Of a DNA stretch of 64,000 nucleotides, positions 54,390 through 63,070 are shown piece after piece. Below the pieces are notes generated by a model, which had not been told where the DNA came from, searched no databases, and saw only the letters and a list, made by a program, of their open reading frames with translations. The stretch is from Candidatus Nitrosopelagicus brevis. Its GTDB lineage: Archaea; Thermoproteota; Nitrososphaeria; Nitrososphaerales; Nitrosopumilaceae. The translations under genes were made by a program, and so were the position numbers. Numbering within the stretch: the stretch's first letter is position 1; every line of letters starts with the position of its first letter. The stretch spans positions 431,222 through 495,221 of the forward strand of contig NZ_CP007026.1 of the NCBI RefSeq assembly GCF_000812185.1, read 5' to 3'.

Positions 54390-55903
54390 TCTTTTTTCAA
54401 AACTATTGAACCTGTGTTAATTTTTTTATCAACATCTAACATACAGTATGCATATTGCGTATTTTTCATTGATGGATACATTATGCTATTTGGATCCTCA
54501 CTATGTCTCAATCCTATCCCATGACCTAATTCATGTGTCATTATGTATTCTACTGTATTTACATGAAATAATTGAAAATTACCATCACAGCCATAGCCGC
54601 CTAATGCTACTTCCACAATACCTTTTCCAAGATTTGCATGACCCAACACACCTTCACCTAAATCTCTGACAACCCATGTCACCCAAAGGTTTGCATTAGT
54701 TTTTGTGTTAGTTGTAACAAAATTTATCTTAACTTTTTTGCCATCATTTGCATTAAATTCCATATCTTCCCACATCTTAAATGAGTTCGTCAATGTACTC
54801 ACATGGTCTAATGGTAATGCTGGAGGTTGGTCATTGACAAAAATTTTGTATTCCAAGTGATAAACATCATCTATTAGTACATATTCTGGGTTTGGAAATC
54901 CTTGATTCCCGACCTCGATTTGTTGATCATAATTCCATTTTACATAATCTCTCAAAAATTTCTTTATCACATCATTACTTGGATTTGGATATTCGATGTA
55001 TCTCTTGTCTTTGTCTACAATCTTTTGAATTCTATCTAAATATCTAGAAAACTCCCATTGGTTTCTATCATTAATTTTCTTCTTTTCTTCAGATAATCCT
55101 TGTACTTCTGGTAAGTCAATAACAAGCAAACCATTATCAATCAAAAAATTAATTCCTTTCAGAAACTCTTCATCTGGAATTTTATCTGTAGCCCACCATC
55201 CTGCAGTATTTTTAATCCATGATGGAATTGCTCCCAAAGATGATTCTGCTTTACTAGAAGATTCCACAGATATGATTTCATTTTCTATAAGAAATTGTAA
55301 TGATTTAACAAACTCTTCATCTGGAATTTTATCTGTAGCCCACCATCCTGCAGTATTTTTAATCCAGGCTGGCACCGTTTGTGGAATATTCAATGTAAAA
55401 ATTTCTGGTTTTTCAGCTTCGTTGTAAGGATATTTTTTTACAGTATTTAGTGCAAATTCATAATAATTTTCTACAACATGATTTTCTGGAGCTAATTCAT
55501 ATGCTTGTTCAAAATATGTCAACGCTTGTTTGTATTCTCCATAATTACCAAATCCAACCCCTAATCCAATTAATGCTGTAATATTTTTTGGGTCTTGTTG
55601 ATTAACTTTGTAAAATTCTAAAATTGATGCCTTATGTCTTTCAAGATTGTCTAATGCAATTCCTTTCATCAATGATGTCTTTGCATTTGAAGGTGAAATT
55701 TCTAAAATTTTATCATACAGTTCTATTGCTTCATGATATTCTCCAATCATAAAATGTTCATTTGCTTTTTCATATAGATTTGGAACATCTCTTATCCCTT
55801 CTCCATATGTATCACCAATACTTGTAGATAGTAATAGTACAAGAGTTGCTGATACGACTAATGAATACCTTACAAGCATATTTTTTTGCATATATTCTTG
55901 CAT
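54386..55903 (-). CDS. Matrixin-like zinc metallopeptidase with TPR and WIKxxAGWW repeats (surface protein B)
   Basis: A 505-aa exported protein. The hydrophobic signal or anchor is at about 12-30. TPR repeats (45-160) follow, then two 35-residue WIKNTAGWW modules (178-212 and 227-262), then the peptidase domain with HELGHGIGLRH (457-467) and Met-turn SIMYPS (473-478). The domain order differs from the protein at 33.9 kb, although the modules are the same. The two WIK repeats share a 57-bp identical DNA block. Start could be ATG 55891 or 55879. Confidence 0.86.
   Translation of the reverse strand: MQEYMQKNMLVRYSLVVSATLVLLLSTSIGDTYGEGIRDVPNLYEKANEHFMIGEYHEAIELYDKILEISPSNAKTSLMKGIALDNLERHKASILEFYKVNQQDPKNITALIGLGVGFGNYGEYKQALTYFEQAYELAPENHVVENYYEFALNTVKKYPYNEAEKPEIFTLNIPQTVPAWIKNTAGWWATDKIPDEEFVKSLQFLIENEIISVESSSKAESSLGAIPSWIKNTAGWWATDKIPDEEFLKGINFLIDNGLLVIDLPEVQGLSEEKKKINDRNQWEFSRYLDRIQKIVDKDKRYIEYPNPSNDVIKKFLRDYVKWNYDQQIEVGNQGFPNPEYVLIDDVYHLEYKIFVNDQPPALPLDHVSTLTNSFKMWEDMEFNANDGKKVKINFVTTNTKTNANLWVTWVVRDLGEGVLGHANLGKGIVEVALGGYGCDGNFQLFHVNTVEYIMTHELGHGIGLRHSEDPNSIMYPSMKNTQYAYCMLDVDKKINTGSIVLKKD
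55163..55366 (-). repeat. 57-bp direct repeat within metallopeptidase B
   Basis: The segments 55163-55219 and 55310-55366 are identical over 57 bp and encode the WIKNTAGWW module (KNTAGWWATDKIPDEEF). Their start spacing is 147 bp. Synonymous identity shows recent duplication or gene conversion. Confidence 0.95.
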
Positions 55904-55952
55904 TTATTTTTCAAAATTAAATGATTCTACAAATGGATTATTCTAATCTAGG

Positions 55953-56954
55953 TTAAGATAAGACTACGTCGCCTACATAGATTTTCTTTGTTTCATTTTT
56001 AGTTTTTATTTTCAACGCTCCATCATTGTCAATTCCCTGTGATATCCCTGAAATTTTTCCATTTGATGTATTTATTGTGATTTTTTTCCCAATTCCTGCT
56101 GCCCTTTTTGTCCATTCCTTAACAATCGTAGACTTTTCTCCTTTGTCTAATTGGAACAAATTTTTTTCAAATTGCAAGAGAAATTCTTTTAGTAGTGTTT
56201 TTGGAGGTGTTTTATTCTCTTTTCCTCGAAGTGAATCTATTCCGTAAAAATTAGGAGTTTTTGTTAATCTCTTTTCAAGTTTTTTTGCATCAATGTCAAA
56301 ATTTATTCCAATTCCTAGGATTAGATAATCAATACTGTTTGTTTGAAATGAAGCATCAACTAATACGCCTGCAACCTTTTTTCCATTCATCGTTATGTCA
56401 TTTGGCCATTTCACTTCTGTCTCTATATCTAAAACTGATTTTATTGATTTTGATAATGCAACTGCACTTAAAATTGGAATTAATGTTGAACTTGAGACAT
56501 CAAATTTTGGATGAATAATCAATGAAAACCAAATACCGCCCTTAGGTGATGTCCACTTCCTATCTAAGCGTCCTCTTCCGGATGTTTGCTTTTCAGCAAT
56601 AATTATGGTGCCATTTTCTTTTTTATCTGCTGCAATATTCTGTGCAAAATTTTGTGTTGAATCAATTTCTTCAAAATAATAAACTCTTTTTCCTATTAAT
56701 TTTGTTTTGAGATCCCGTGTAATCTCCCAGGGTAACAGTTTTTCTGTATTGTCAATCAATCTATATCCTAATTTTTGTTTTGATTCAATTTTGTAACCTA
56801 ATGTTTGAATTTTTTTAATATGTTTCCAAACTGCAACTCTGCTAATTTTTAAAACATCACTAAGATCTTGACCTGACAAATATTCTGAATCATGTGTTTG
56901 AAAAAATGATAGTACTTTAACTAATCCAACATTATCAAATGATGTGTACGACAT
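55953..56954 (-). CDS. birA: Biotin-protein ligase with N-terminal HTH (BirA)
   Basis: A 333-aa bifunctional protein. The N-terminal winged helix (about 12-65, LSGQDLSDVLKISRVAVWKHIKKIQ) is a DNA-binding domain like that of bacterial BirA. The catalytic domain has GRGRLDRKWTSPKGGIWFSL with the biotinyl-AMP-binding loop and the KVAGVLVDA Lys. It biotinylates acetyl/propionyl-CoA carboxylase, needed for the thaumarchaeal carbon-fixation cycle. It starts inside the stop codon of the upstream gene (TAATG). The HTH suggests autoregulation. Confidence 0.92.
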   Translation of the reverse strand: MSYTSFDNVGLVKVLSFFQTHDSEYLSGQDLSDVLKISRVAVWKHIKKIQTLGYKIESKQKLGYRLIDNTEKLLPWEITRDLKTKLIGKRVYYFEEIDSTQNFAQNIAADKKENGTIIIAEKQTSGRGRLDRKWTSPKGGIWFSLIIHPKFDVSSSTLIPILSAVALSKSIKSVLDIETEVKWPNDITMNGKKVAGVLVDASFQTNSIDYLILGIGINFDIDAKKLEKRLTKTPNFYGIDSLRGKENKTPPKTLLKEFLLQFEKNLFQLDKGEKSTIVKEWTKRAAGIGKKITINTSNGKISGISQGIDNDGALKIKTKNETKKIYVGDVVLS

Positions 56955-57469
56955 TAGAAGCCTATGTCGATATCAAATCCGCCATCATCTCCCATGTCGG
57001 ATCCTCCCATATCATCTGCTCCATGACCCATTCCTCCCATATCATCTGCAGGAATGAAACTTCCCATACTCGCACCAATCATACTAAACATCATTGAAAA
57101 CATCATCATATCCACAATTCCAAACATCATCATTGATGGCAAAAATGATTTATCTTCTTTTAACTTCTGTTCCAATTCTTGCTTGTTACCCGACTTGTAT
57201 GTATTTTCTAATTGATTCCATTTTTCTTGTAAAATTTTTAGTTGACGTTCAAATTCTCTATATCCTTCCTCTGTTGGATTAATCTCAATTTTTGTTCCAA
57301 GCCATCCCTTCTTTTCGTCTACTCTGATTAATCCAGAATTTTCTAATTTCTGTAAAATTGCTTCTAAATCCTTTGGCTCAACATTTGTTTCTTGAGAGAT
57401 CTTATCAAATTTTGTTACACCTCGGCTAATTGCCCCTAAAACAACTGTCTCCTTATTTTCTTCATCCAT
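56954..57469 (-). CDS. Winged-helix-like protein with Met/Gly-rich C-terminus
   Basis: A 171-aa protein. The N-terminal half looks like a winged helix (VVLGAISRGVTKFDKISQET, LEAILQKLENSGLIRVDEKK), followed by a coiled-coil-like stretch (about 75-108), and a Met-rich hydrophobic segment (SMMMFGIVDMMMFSMMFSMI, about 111-130) that may insert in the membrane. The tail is a Gly/Met/Asp-rich GGMGHGADDMGG sequence that might bind metal. The stop codon overlaps birA's start (TAATG), so translation is likely coupled. Possibly a small membrane-tethered regulator. Confidence 0.7.
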   Translation of the reverse strand: MDEENKETVVLGAISRGVTKFDKISQETNVEPKDLEAILQKLENSGLIRVDEKKGWLGTKIEINPTEEGYREFERQLKILQEKWNQLENTYKSGNKQELEQKLKEDKSFLPSMMMFGIVDMMMFSMMFSMIGASMGSFIPADDMGGMGHGADDMGGSDMGDDGGFDIDIGF

Positions 57470-57551
57470 GTTAGATTATCTTATATTTTCTTTTTAAAAT
57501 ATTACCTAAAAATGTAGTTGAATTTTATATTATGACGACATAACACCGATT

Positions 57552-58274
57552 ATGAGTGAGACTAGGATCATTCCAATATTCCCTCTGGATTTAGTATTAT
57601 TTCCAAACCAAGATCTTCCTTTGAGAATATTTGAACCTCGGTATAAACAGATGATTGATGATTGCATGCTTGGCGAAAAAGAATTCGGAATTTGTCTTGG
57701 GCATGATAGTGCCACATTATCTAATTGGCAGGCACCTTATGATATTGGAACTCTTGCCAAGATATCTGACTGTAAAGACGTAGATTCAACTAGCGGTCAT
57801 CTATTTGTTAATGTCAGAGGTCGTAGAAAATTTAGAATTATTCGTCTAATTCCGCCATCTCTAAAAAAAACAGATGACTATGATCCTTTTACTATAGACG
57901 GAGTGAAGATGGTTGATCAACTTCATGAAAATGATGGCATTGACAAGAAAATGTACATCCAAGCTGAGATTGAAATGATTTCTGAAATAGATGAATCAAT
58001 TTCTCTTGAAGACTGGGAAAACTTAGTAGATTTATGGAAAAATAAAATTAAAAAAAGTGCCGGAAATTCTGAATTAACCTCATACCAATTAGATCATGTT
58101 TTAGAGCAATACTATCTAAAAACTGAAACCCCTACTATGGAATACGTTCATTCATTATGTGCATTGGCATCTGAAACTCCTTTAGATCTACAACCTATAC
58201 TGGAATGCACAAATTTAGAACAATTACTAGAAAGAAGCACCAAACTACTAGAATCTGATATAAACTACGAATAA
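57552..58274 (+). CDS. LON N-terminal (substrate-binding) domain protein
   Basis: A 240-aa protein consisting of a LON substrate-binding domain alone: RIIPIFPLDLVLFPNQDLPLRIFEPRYKQMI and EKEFGICLGHDSA are the conserved blocks, then a helical part. No ATPase or protease domain follows. Such stand-alone LON proteins bind peptides or serve as adaptors. It is followed 60 bp later by the SNF2-type ATPase. The start ATG is preceded by an AT-rich element. Confidence 0.88.
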   Translation: MSETRIIPIFPLDLVLFPNQDLPLRIFEPRYKQMIDDCMLGEKEFGICLGHDSATLSNWQAPYDIGTLAKISDCKDVDSTSGHLFVNVRGRRKFRIIRLIPPSLKKTDDYDPFTIDGVKMVDQLHENDGIDKKMYIQAEIEMISEIDESISLEDWENLVDLWKNKIKKSAGNSELTSYQLDHVLEQYYLKTETPTMEYVHSLCALASETPLDLQPILECTNLEQLLERSTKLLESDINYE

Positions 58275-58333
58275 TTTCAAACCTAAAGTTCATAAGCAAT
58301 GAAAAACTATGAGCTAAAATTCGGAAACACAAT

Positions 58334-60046
58334 ATGGAAAAATTTGGAACTTTAGAATTTGTATTGGATCGTTATTCTGGCACTTGGTGCTGGAAAATTT
58401 CTGGAAATAGAGCCGTTAACATGGTCTCAAAATTAATCCCTCGTGGCTGGTATGGTGATAAACCGGATGAAGTTATTGTATCTGATAATGATGAAAATAT
58501 TAAGAAATTAAAAATGATTGATGAACGTTACACATTTGAGCTTTTATCAAAATCTGTATGGAAAAGAAAAATTGCACCTCTTACAATTAAAAAAGCAAAG
58601 GTTCCAAAAATTGAAAAATTACAACAAGCTGTTCCTAGTAAACAATTCAAAGGAAATTTGTTGGATTTTCAAAGAGAAGGTCTAGATTTTCTAATAAAAT
58701 CAAGTGGAAATGCATTACTTGCTGATGAAATGGGACTTGGAAAAACAGTCCAAACCCTGGCATATCTATCAAAAGAAAAAAATTCTTTTCCTGCATTGAT
58801 TGTTGCTCCTTTAGTTACTCTAACTAATTGGCAACGAGAAATTGAAAAGTTTCTAAAGAAAAAAGGCAAGAATGGAAAAGTCATTGAAAATGAAACTCCT
58901 TCAAGCACAATGATTCGGAATGGTAAACTTGCAGATCTTGGTGAATATGATTTTTACATAATTAATTATGAATTGTTACATAAACGACTCCCTGATTTAA
59001 CGAAAGTTGGAATACGTTCTGTTGTATGTGATGAAGTACAACATCTTAGATCAAAAACTACTCAAAAATATGCGGCAGTAAAAGAATTGGCTGGACTTGA
59101 GAGTGTAAAATATAGAGTTGGTTTGTCGGGAACTCCAATTTACAACCGAGGTTCTGAAATATGGCCAATTGTTGATATCTTGAAACCTGGACTCCTTGGA
59201 AGCTTTAAGGAATTTTGTGAATATTTCTGTTATGTAAATGAAAAAGGAAAAGCAATAGTACTTGAAAATAAACGTGATACATTACGTAATCAACTAACAA
59301 AACATGTCATGTTGAGAAGAAAAAAATCTGATGTTCTAAAGGAATTAAAAGATAAAGTTCGTTATTCTTCACCTGTTCACGCAGATGAAAAATTCTACAA
59401 GGCTGAATTGAGTAAAATTTGGAAAAAACTTGAAGAAGAACAAAAATATGCAGAATCTGCATTTGATAAATCTGCATCATATCATAGAGCAATAGAAAGT
59501 GAAAGACAGGCTGCCGGTCTTGCTAAATTAAAACATGTAGTTGACTTTGTAACTGAAATTATGGAGATTGAAGAAAGTGTTGTAGTATTTTGTCATCATA
59601 AAGCAATTCATAGTTTATTACATAATAATTTGGCACAATATACTCCTGCATCAATTATTGGTGGTCAAACTGACGTTGTAAGACAACGTGAAATTGATAG
59701 ATTCCAAAAAGGCCAAACAAAATTGATGATTGCAGGATTAAGAGCTGGAAATGTGGGAATTAATCTTACAAACGCAAAATATGTAATATTTGCTGAACTT
59801 GACTGGAGTCCTGCCATTCATCGACAAGCTGAAGATAGATTACACAGAATAGGTCAGAAAAATACCGTATTTGCATATTATTTGGTTGGAAAAGGAACGC
59901 TTGACGAACACGTTGCTGAAATCCTTACCGATAAAGAATTTGAAATAGATTCTATATTGGATAAACAAGGAGAATCATTTGAAAATAAAGAAAAAGCAAA
60001 GATGATTCTTGCTCAAATACATGATAAACTTGGTCCAAAACTATAA
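58334..60046 (+). CDS. SNF2-family DEAD/DEAH ATPase
   Basis: A 570-aa chromatin-remodelling-type ATPase. Motif I is LADEMGLGKTVQT (about 133), motif II is the DEVQ box (SVVCDEVQHLRSK), and motifs V/VI are GLRAGNVGINLTNAKYVIF and HRQAEDRLHRIGQ. It translocates on double-stranded DNA, and eukaryotic and archaeal relatives remodel protein-DNA complexes. The N-terminal 110 residues are an extra domain of unknown fold. It is near the LON-domain gene but not fused to it. Confidence 0.94.
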   Translation: MEKFGTLEFVLDRYSGTWCWKISGNRAVNMVSKLIPRGWYGDKPDEVIVSDNDENIKKLKMIDERYTFELLSKSVWKRKIAPLTIKKAKVPKIEKLQQAVPSKQFKGNLLDFQREGLDFLIKSSGNALLADEMGLGKTVQTLAYLSKEKNSFPALIVAPLVTLTNWQREIEKFLKKKGKNGKVIENETPSSTMIRNGKLADLGEYDFYIINYELLHKRLPDLTKVGIRSVVCDEVQHLRSKTTQKYAAVKELAGLESVKYRVGLSGTPIYNRGSEIWPIVDILKPGLLGSFKEFCEYFCYVNEKGKAIVLENKRDTLRNQLTKHVMLRRKKSDVLKELKDKVRYSSPVHADEKFYKAELSKIWKKLEEEQKYAESAFDKSASYHRAIESERQAAGLAKLKHVVDFVTEIMEIEESVVVFCHHKAIHSLLHNNLAQYTPASIIGGQTDVVRQREIDRFQKGQTKLMIAGLRAGNVGINLTNAKYVIFAELDWSPAIHRQAEDRLHRIGQKNTVFAYYLVGKGTLDEHVAEILTDKEFEIDSILDKQGESFENKEKAKMILAQIHDKLGPKL

Positions 60047-60083
60047 CATCAATATTTTTTAATCAAAAATCTATAAGCAAAAC

Positions 60084-60338
60084 ATGGATTTTATGTTAGA
60101 AGAAGAAATGATTGATTTATTGACATTTTGTTTACAAAATCCTGAGTCCGATGAATTAGAATCAAAAAAATCTCGATTTAAAGAAATTGGAAAAGAGCTT
60201 TTTGATGATGGCGGTGTAGATGCAATGGAGAATTTCTTCTTTGCAGTGGATAATCGAATTCAGGGTGAAATTGAGCAATCTCCAAAAAATTATCGTTCAT
60301 TATGGAATGGAATTTCCGACGAATGGAATTATCCATAG
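60084..60338 (+). CDS. Small acidic hypothetical protein (84 aa)
   Basis: An acidic 84-aa helical protein (MLEEEMIDLLTFCLQNPESDELE ..., then VDAMENFFFAVDNRIQG), ending WNGISDEWNYP. I do not recognise it. It lies 37 bp after the SNF2-type gene, so it may be co-transcribed with it, and converges with the DUF5679-type gene. Confidence 0.65.
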   Translation: MDFMLEEEMIDLLTFCLQNPESDELESKKSRFKEIGKELFDDGGVDAMENFFFAVDNRIQGEIEQSPKNYRSLWNGISDEWNYP

Positions 60339-60372
60339 GAAAATTCTTCAAAAAAGATTATTTGATGTTCAG

Positions 60373-60516
60373 TTATGCTTTACCAATTCTGAACATCGAT
60401 ATGCCACATGTTGGGCATGTACCTTTTGTTGCTGGTTTACCATTTTTCATGGTTACAGCTTGAGTACCGTTCATTTCTCGTTTGTCTCTGCATTTTACGC
60501 AGTAACCTATTACCAT
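60373..60516 (-). CDS. DUF5679-like small zinc-ribbon protein
   Basis: A 47-aa protein in which two Cys pairs (CVKC and CPTC) bracket a basic loop (KCRDKREMNGTQAVTMKNGK), the pattern of DUF5679 domains. The frame is also open further upstream from 60570, but the ATG at 60516 (MVIGYCVKC) gives the usual domain start. It probably binds zinc and a nucleic acid or ribosome partner. Function unproven. Confidence 0.78.
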   Translation of the reverse strand: MVIGYCVKCRDKREMNGTQAVTMKNGKPATKGTCPTCGISMFRIGKA

Positions 60517-60648
60517 GTCATATACACTGCTATCTCTTATTAGCAAAAACCTGTTAATTTTTTTCAACACTTTTAGTTATTTTCTGGAGTAAATTTTACG
60601 AATAAATTCAACAGGTTACATTATATCTAATTCTCTGATTAATTTTTT

Positions 60649-61482
60649 ATGAAAAAAGCCTATTTTGGAATCTTATTTTTGATCCTAATATTCCCTATAT
60701 CGAATACATTTGGGGATGAATTAACTCTAAATATTGACAAGGCACTTTATGAAAAATCTGATTTTATTTCTGTATGGGGCTCAACTGCATATGATTCTGT
60801 TTTTATTTCCATAAAAGATCCTGACGGAAATAATGTTTGGAATGAAAGTCTTAATCCTGATGATGAAAAAAAATTCTCTACATTGATAATTGCAGGTATT
60901 GGTGGATGGCAAAAAAGTGGAAATTATTTGGTTGTAGCTGAATCAAGTGACTCCTCGTTGTCTGCAAAATTTTTCTATGACTCTGGTGCGCAAGTGAATC
61001 CCCCTTCGGCTGTATCGGATTATTATATCAGCCCTGAAGATCTATATCTCACATTTGCAATTGCAATAATTATCATTGCAGGTGTATTTGTTTATCTTGC
61101 AAGACATATCATATTGAGAAAGAAAACTAGTTATGATTATGCAAAATTGGATTCTAAAAAAAATCGTGATTATGAAAAATATCATTCTGAATGGTCAGAA
61201 GAAGAAGTTTTTGGTTCCCGTAAAATAAGTACTGATGCAAAAGAATTTCGTGAAATGTATAATGAGAACTCATTACCAAATTACTATTTGATATTGGAAT
61301 TGACAAACGATTCTTCTGAATCTGAAATTAAAAGTCAATATAGAAAATTAGCAAAGCAGTATCATCCTGATAGAAACAAAGATTCGTCTGAAGAAAAAAT
61401 GGCCCAAATCAATAAGGCATACGAGGTTTTATCTGATAAAAAATTAAAAGCAGAATATGATAAATTCTGTAAATTATTGTGA
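60649..61482 (+). CDS. Membrane-anchored J-domain protein
   Basis: A 277-aa protein: signal peptide (about 1-22), an extracytoplasmic beta-domain (about 24-125), one membrane helix (about 133-150) and a cytoplasmic C-terminal J domain (about 210-277) with the HPD motif at 239-241 (KQYHPDRNK). The J domain would stimulate a cytoplasmic DnaK/Hsp70 at the membrane. An outside domain tied to an inside co-chaperone is an unusual architecture. It overlaps the next gene (convergent) by 9 bp. Confidence 0.85.
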   Translation: MKKAYFGILFLILIFPISNTFGDELTLNIDKALYEKSDFISVWGSTAYDSVFISIKDPDGNNVWNESLNPDDEKKFSTLIIAGIGGWQKSGNYLVVAESSDSSLSAKFFYDSGAQVNPPSAVSDYYISPEDLYLTFAIAIIIIAGVFVYLARHIILRKKTSYDYAKLDSKKNRDYEKYHSEWSEEEVFGSRKISTDAKEFREMYNENSLPNYYLILELTNDSSESEIKSQYRKLAKQYHPDRNKDSSEEKMAQINKAYEVLSDKKLKAEYDKFCKLL

Positions 61483-61860
61483 TTCCATAGTTGCATCTTT
61501 TAGTGTCAAATACAGAATTATTTTTTCTGCATTTTGCATACTATTTTTAAGATTTGTCACAAGTGACAATTTTTGATTATTTTCAATATTTGTAGCTAAA
61601 ATTATGTCAAGAAAATCTTTGTTAGGTCCAAGCATTGCCTTTGAAAGATGTTTTGAAATTGTTGTATCAAAAATTGTAGCCTCTATTTTCCATTCTTTCA
61701 TTTCGGCAAAATATACGCCGCCTCTTGTAGTAGGTTCTGTTAATGGATTGTCTGTCTGTGACATTTTGATTTTATCTACCAAAAACGATTGGTTTTCAAT
61801 AAAAATTTTAAAATCTGAACTATGTTTTTCTACTATTTCTTGTAATTCTTTTTCATCCAC
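61474..61860 (-). CDS. Hypothetical protein (128 aa)
   Basis: A 128-aa soluble protein with helical N-terminus (EKELQEIVEKHSSDFKIFIEN) and strands afterwards (YFAEMKEWKIEATIFDTT, SLVTNLKNS). No recognisable family; no catalytic motif visible. It overlaps the convergent J-domain gene by 9 bp and is divergent from the rhodanese gene. Confidence 0.66.
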   Translation of the reverse strand: MDEKELQEIVEKHSSDFKIFIENQSFLVDKIKMSQTDNPLTEPTTRGGVYFAEMKEWKIEATIFDTTISKHLSKAMLGPNKDFLDIILATNIENNQKLSLVTNLKNSMQNAEKIILYLTLKDATMESQ

Positions 61861-61911
61861 CTAATATGTGATTTAATTAAAAAATATATGTCAATACAAT
61901 TGTAATACTGT

Positions 61912-62205
61912 ATGGCTGAATCTATAACAAAAGATCAACTAAAACAAGAACAAGACCAATTTGTTATTATTGATGTTAGAGAACCAGACGAGGTTGCAAA
62001 TGGAGCAATTGAAAACTCTCAGAACATGCCTCTAGGCTTGGTTATCCGAAATGCAAAGAAAGGTCAAATTGATGACTTGAAGGACAAGAAAATTTGTGTA
62101 TACTGTGCTTCTGGCTATCGTGGAAATATTGCAGCTGATGAATTAGCAAAAGCTGGATTCTCTGCAATAAATCTTGAAGGTGGCTACATGGCCTGGACAC
62201 AATAA
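61912..62205 (+). CDS. Single-domain rhodanese
   Basis: A 97-aa rhodanese domain with the active-site Cys at residue 65 in VYCASGYRG and the conserved DVREPDE near the start. It handles persulfide sulfur or signals through a Cys. The next gene, a SWIM-type protein, starts 1 bp after its stop codon, so the two are surely co-expressed. Confidence 0.92.
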   Translation: MAESITKDQLKQEQDQFVIIDVREPDEVANGAIENSQNMPLGLVIRNAKKGQIDDLKDKKICVYCASGYRGNIAADELAKAGFSAINLEGGYMAWTQ

Positions 62206-62206
62206 T

Positions 62207-62449
62207 TTGAGCTCTAACACAATCAAGAAAGCAGAAAAATTAGTTGCAAACAGTGGGGTCGTAAAGATTGAAGATGATCTATTTCAAGTAAAATCTTCAA
62301 GCGATCCGTCAAAATCTTATTTTGTAACTTCTGATTCTTGTGAATGTCCTGGGTTCAAAAATTTCTATAAATTTCATCATGGGAAAGGCTTGAAAGCAAA
62401 CTGTTCACATTTAGAGGCAATTCGTATATTTTTAAAAGAAAATAAATAA
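62207..62449 (+). CDS. SWIM-type zinc-finger protein (80 aa)
   Basis: An 80-aa protein with the SWIM pattern C-x-C-x(n)-C-x-H: CECPGFKNF ... NCSHLEAIR. SWIM domains bind zinc and contact nucleic acid or protein, for instance in RecA-pathway and kinase partners. The frame is open from 62174, overlapping the rhodanese, but the TTG at 62207 gives a start just after its stop codon. A rhodanese-SWIM pair is unusual context. Confidence 0.8.
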   Translation: MSSNTIKKAEKLVANSGVVKIEDDLFQVKSSSDPSKSYFVTSDSCECPGFKNFYKFHHGKGLKANCSHLEAIRIFLKENK

Positions 62450-62506
62450 AAAATACTGTTTCAATCAATCAGATTGTTTATATACACATATTCGGTTGTT
62501 ATACCA

Positions 62507-62989
62507 GTGATTAACTCTAAACACACACTGACAATATTGGCAAGCTTGATGCTAGTTGCAGGAATGCCTATGGCATTTGCTGACGGACATGCATCTGATG
62601 GTTTGACAATTACAGCAGATGCAGTTGAGGGTTCAACAACAATCACCATCACAGGACATGCTACATCTAGCAACACTCCTGTAACAATCATGGTTCTTGC
62701 ACCAAACGGAAACGTTGTTTCTATTGATCAAATCAACCCTGATTCTGATGGTTCATTCACTTCAACAATCGGTGTTGGTGGTCCAATGTGGAAACAAGAC
62801 GGCGTGTATTCAATTACCGCACAACAAGGTTCTGCCTCAATCAACAAATCAACTGTTGAAGTAGAGATTGCTGATGGTGCAGTAGTTCCAGAATTTGGTA
62901 CAATTGCATCTCTAGTACTTGTTGTTGCAATTTCTTCAATCGTAGTACTATCTGCAAAAGGCAGACTTAGTTTCACACCAAGAATCTAA
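62507..62989 (+). CDS. Exported PEFG-CTERM protein
   Basis: A 160-aa surface protein. A signal peptide (about 1-25, ending ADG) precedes a beta-sandwich-like domain (ITITGHATSSNTPVTIMV, then NVVSIDQINPDSDG), and the C-terminus is VVPEFGTIASLVLVVAIS...KGR, the tripartite PEFG-CTERM signal (motif, hydrophobic span, basic tail) recognised by thaumarchaeosortase. A GTG start at 62507 is supported by the TATA-like GTTTATATAC at 62475-62484, about 27 nt upstream. It would be a substrate of the archaeosortase-like protein at 5.3 kb. Confidence 0.85.
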   Translation: MINSKHTLTILASLMLVAGMPMAFADGHASDGLTITADAVEGSTTITITGHATSSNTPVTIMVLAPNGNVVSIDQINPDSDGSFTSTIGVGGPMWKQDGVYSITAQQGSASINKSTVEVEIADGAVVPEFGTIASLVLVVAISSIVVLSAKGRLSFTPRI

Positions 62990-63070
62990 ACTGTCCACTT
63001 TTCTTATTTTCTATTTTTATTTAGATAATCTATAAACTTCATAAGCTCCATCTTTGTTACAATTGTATAG

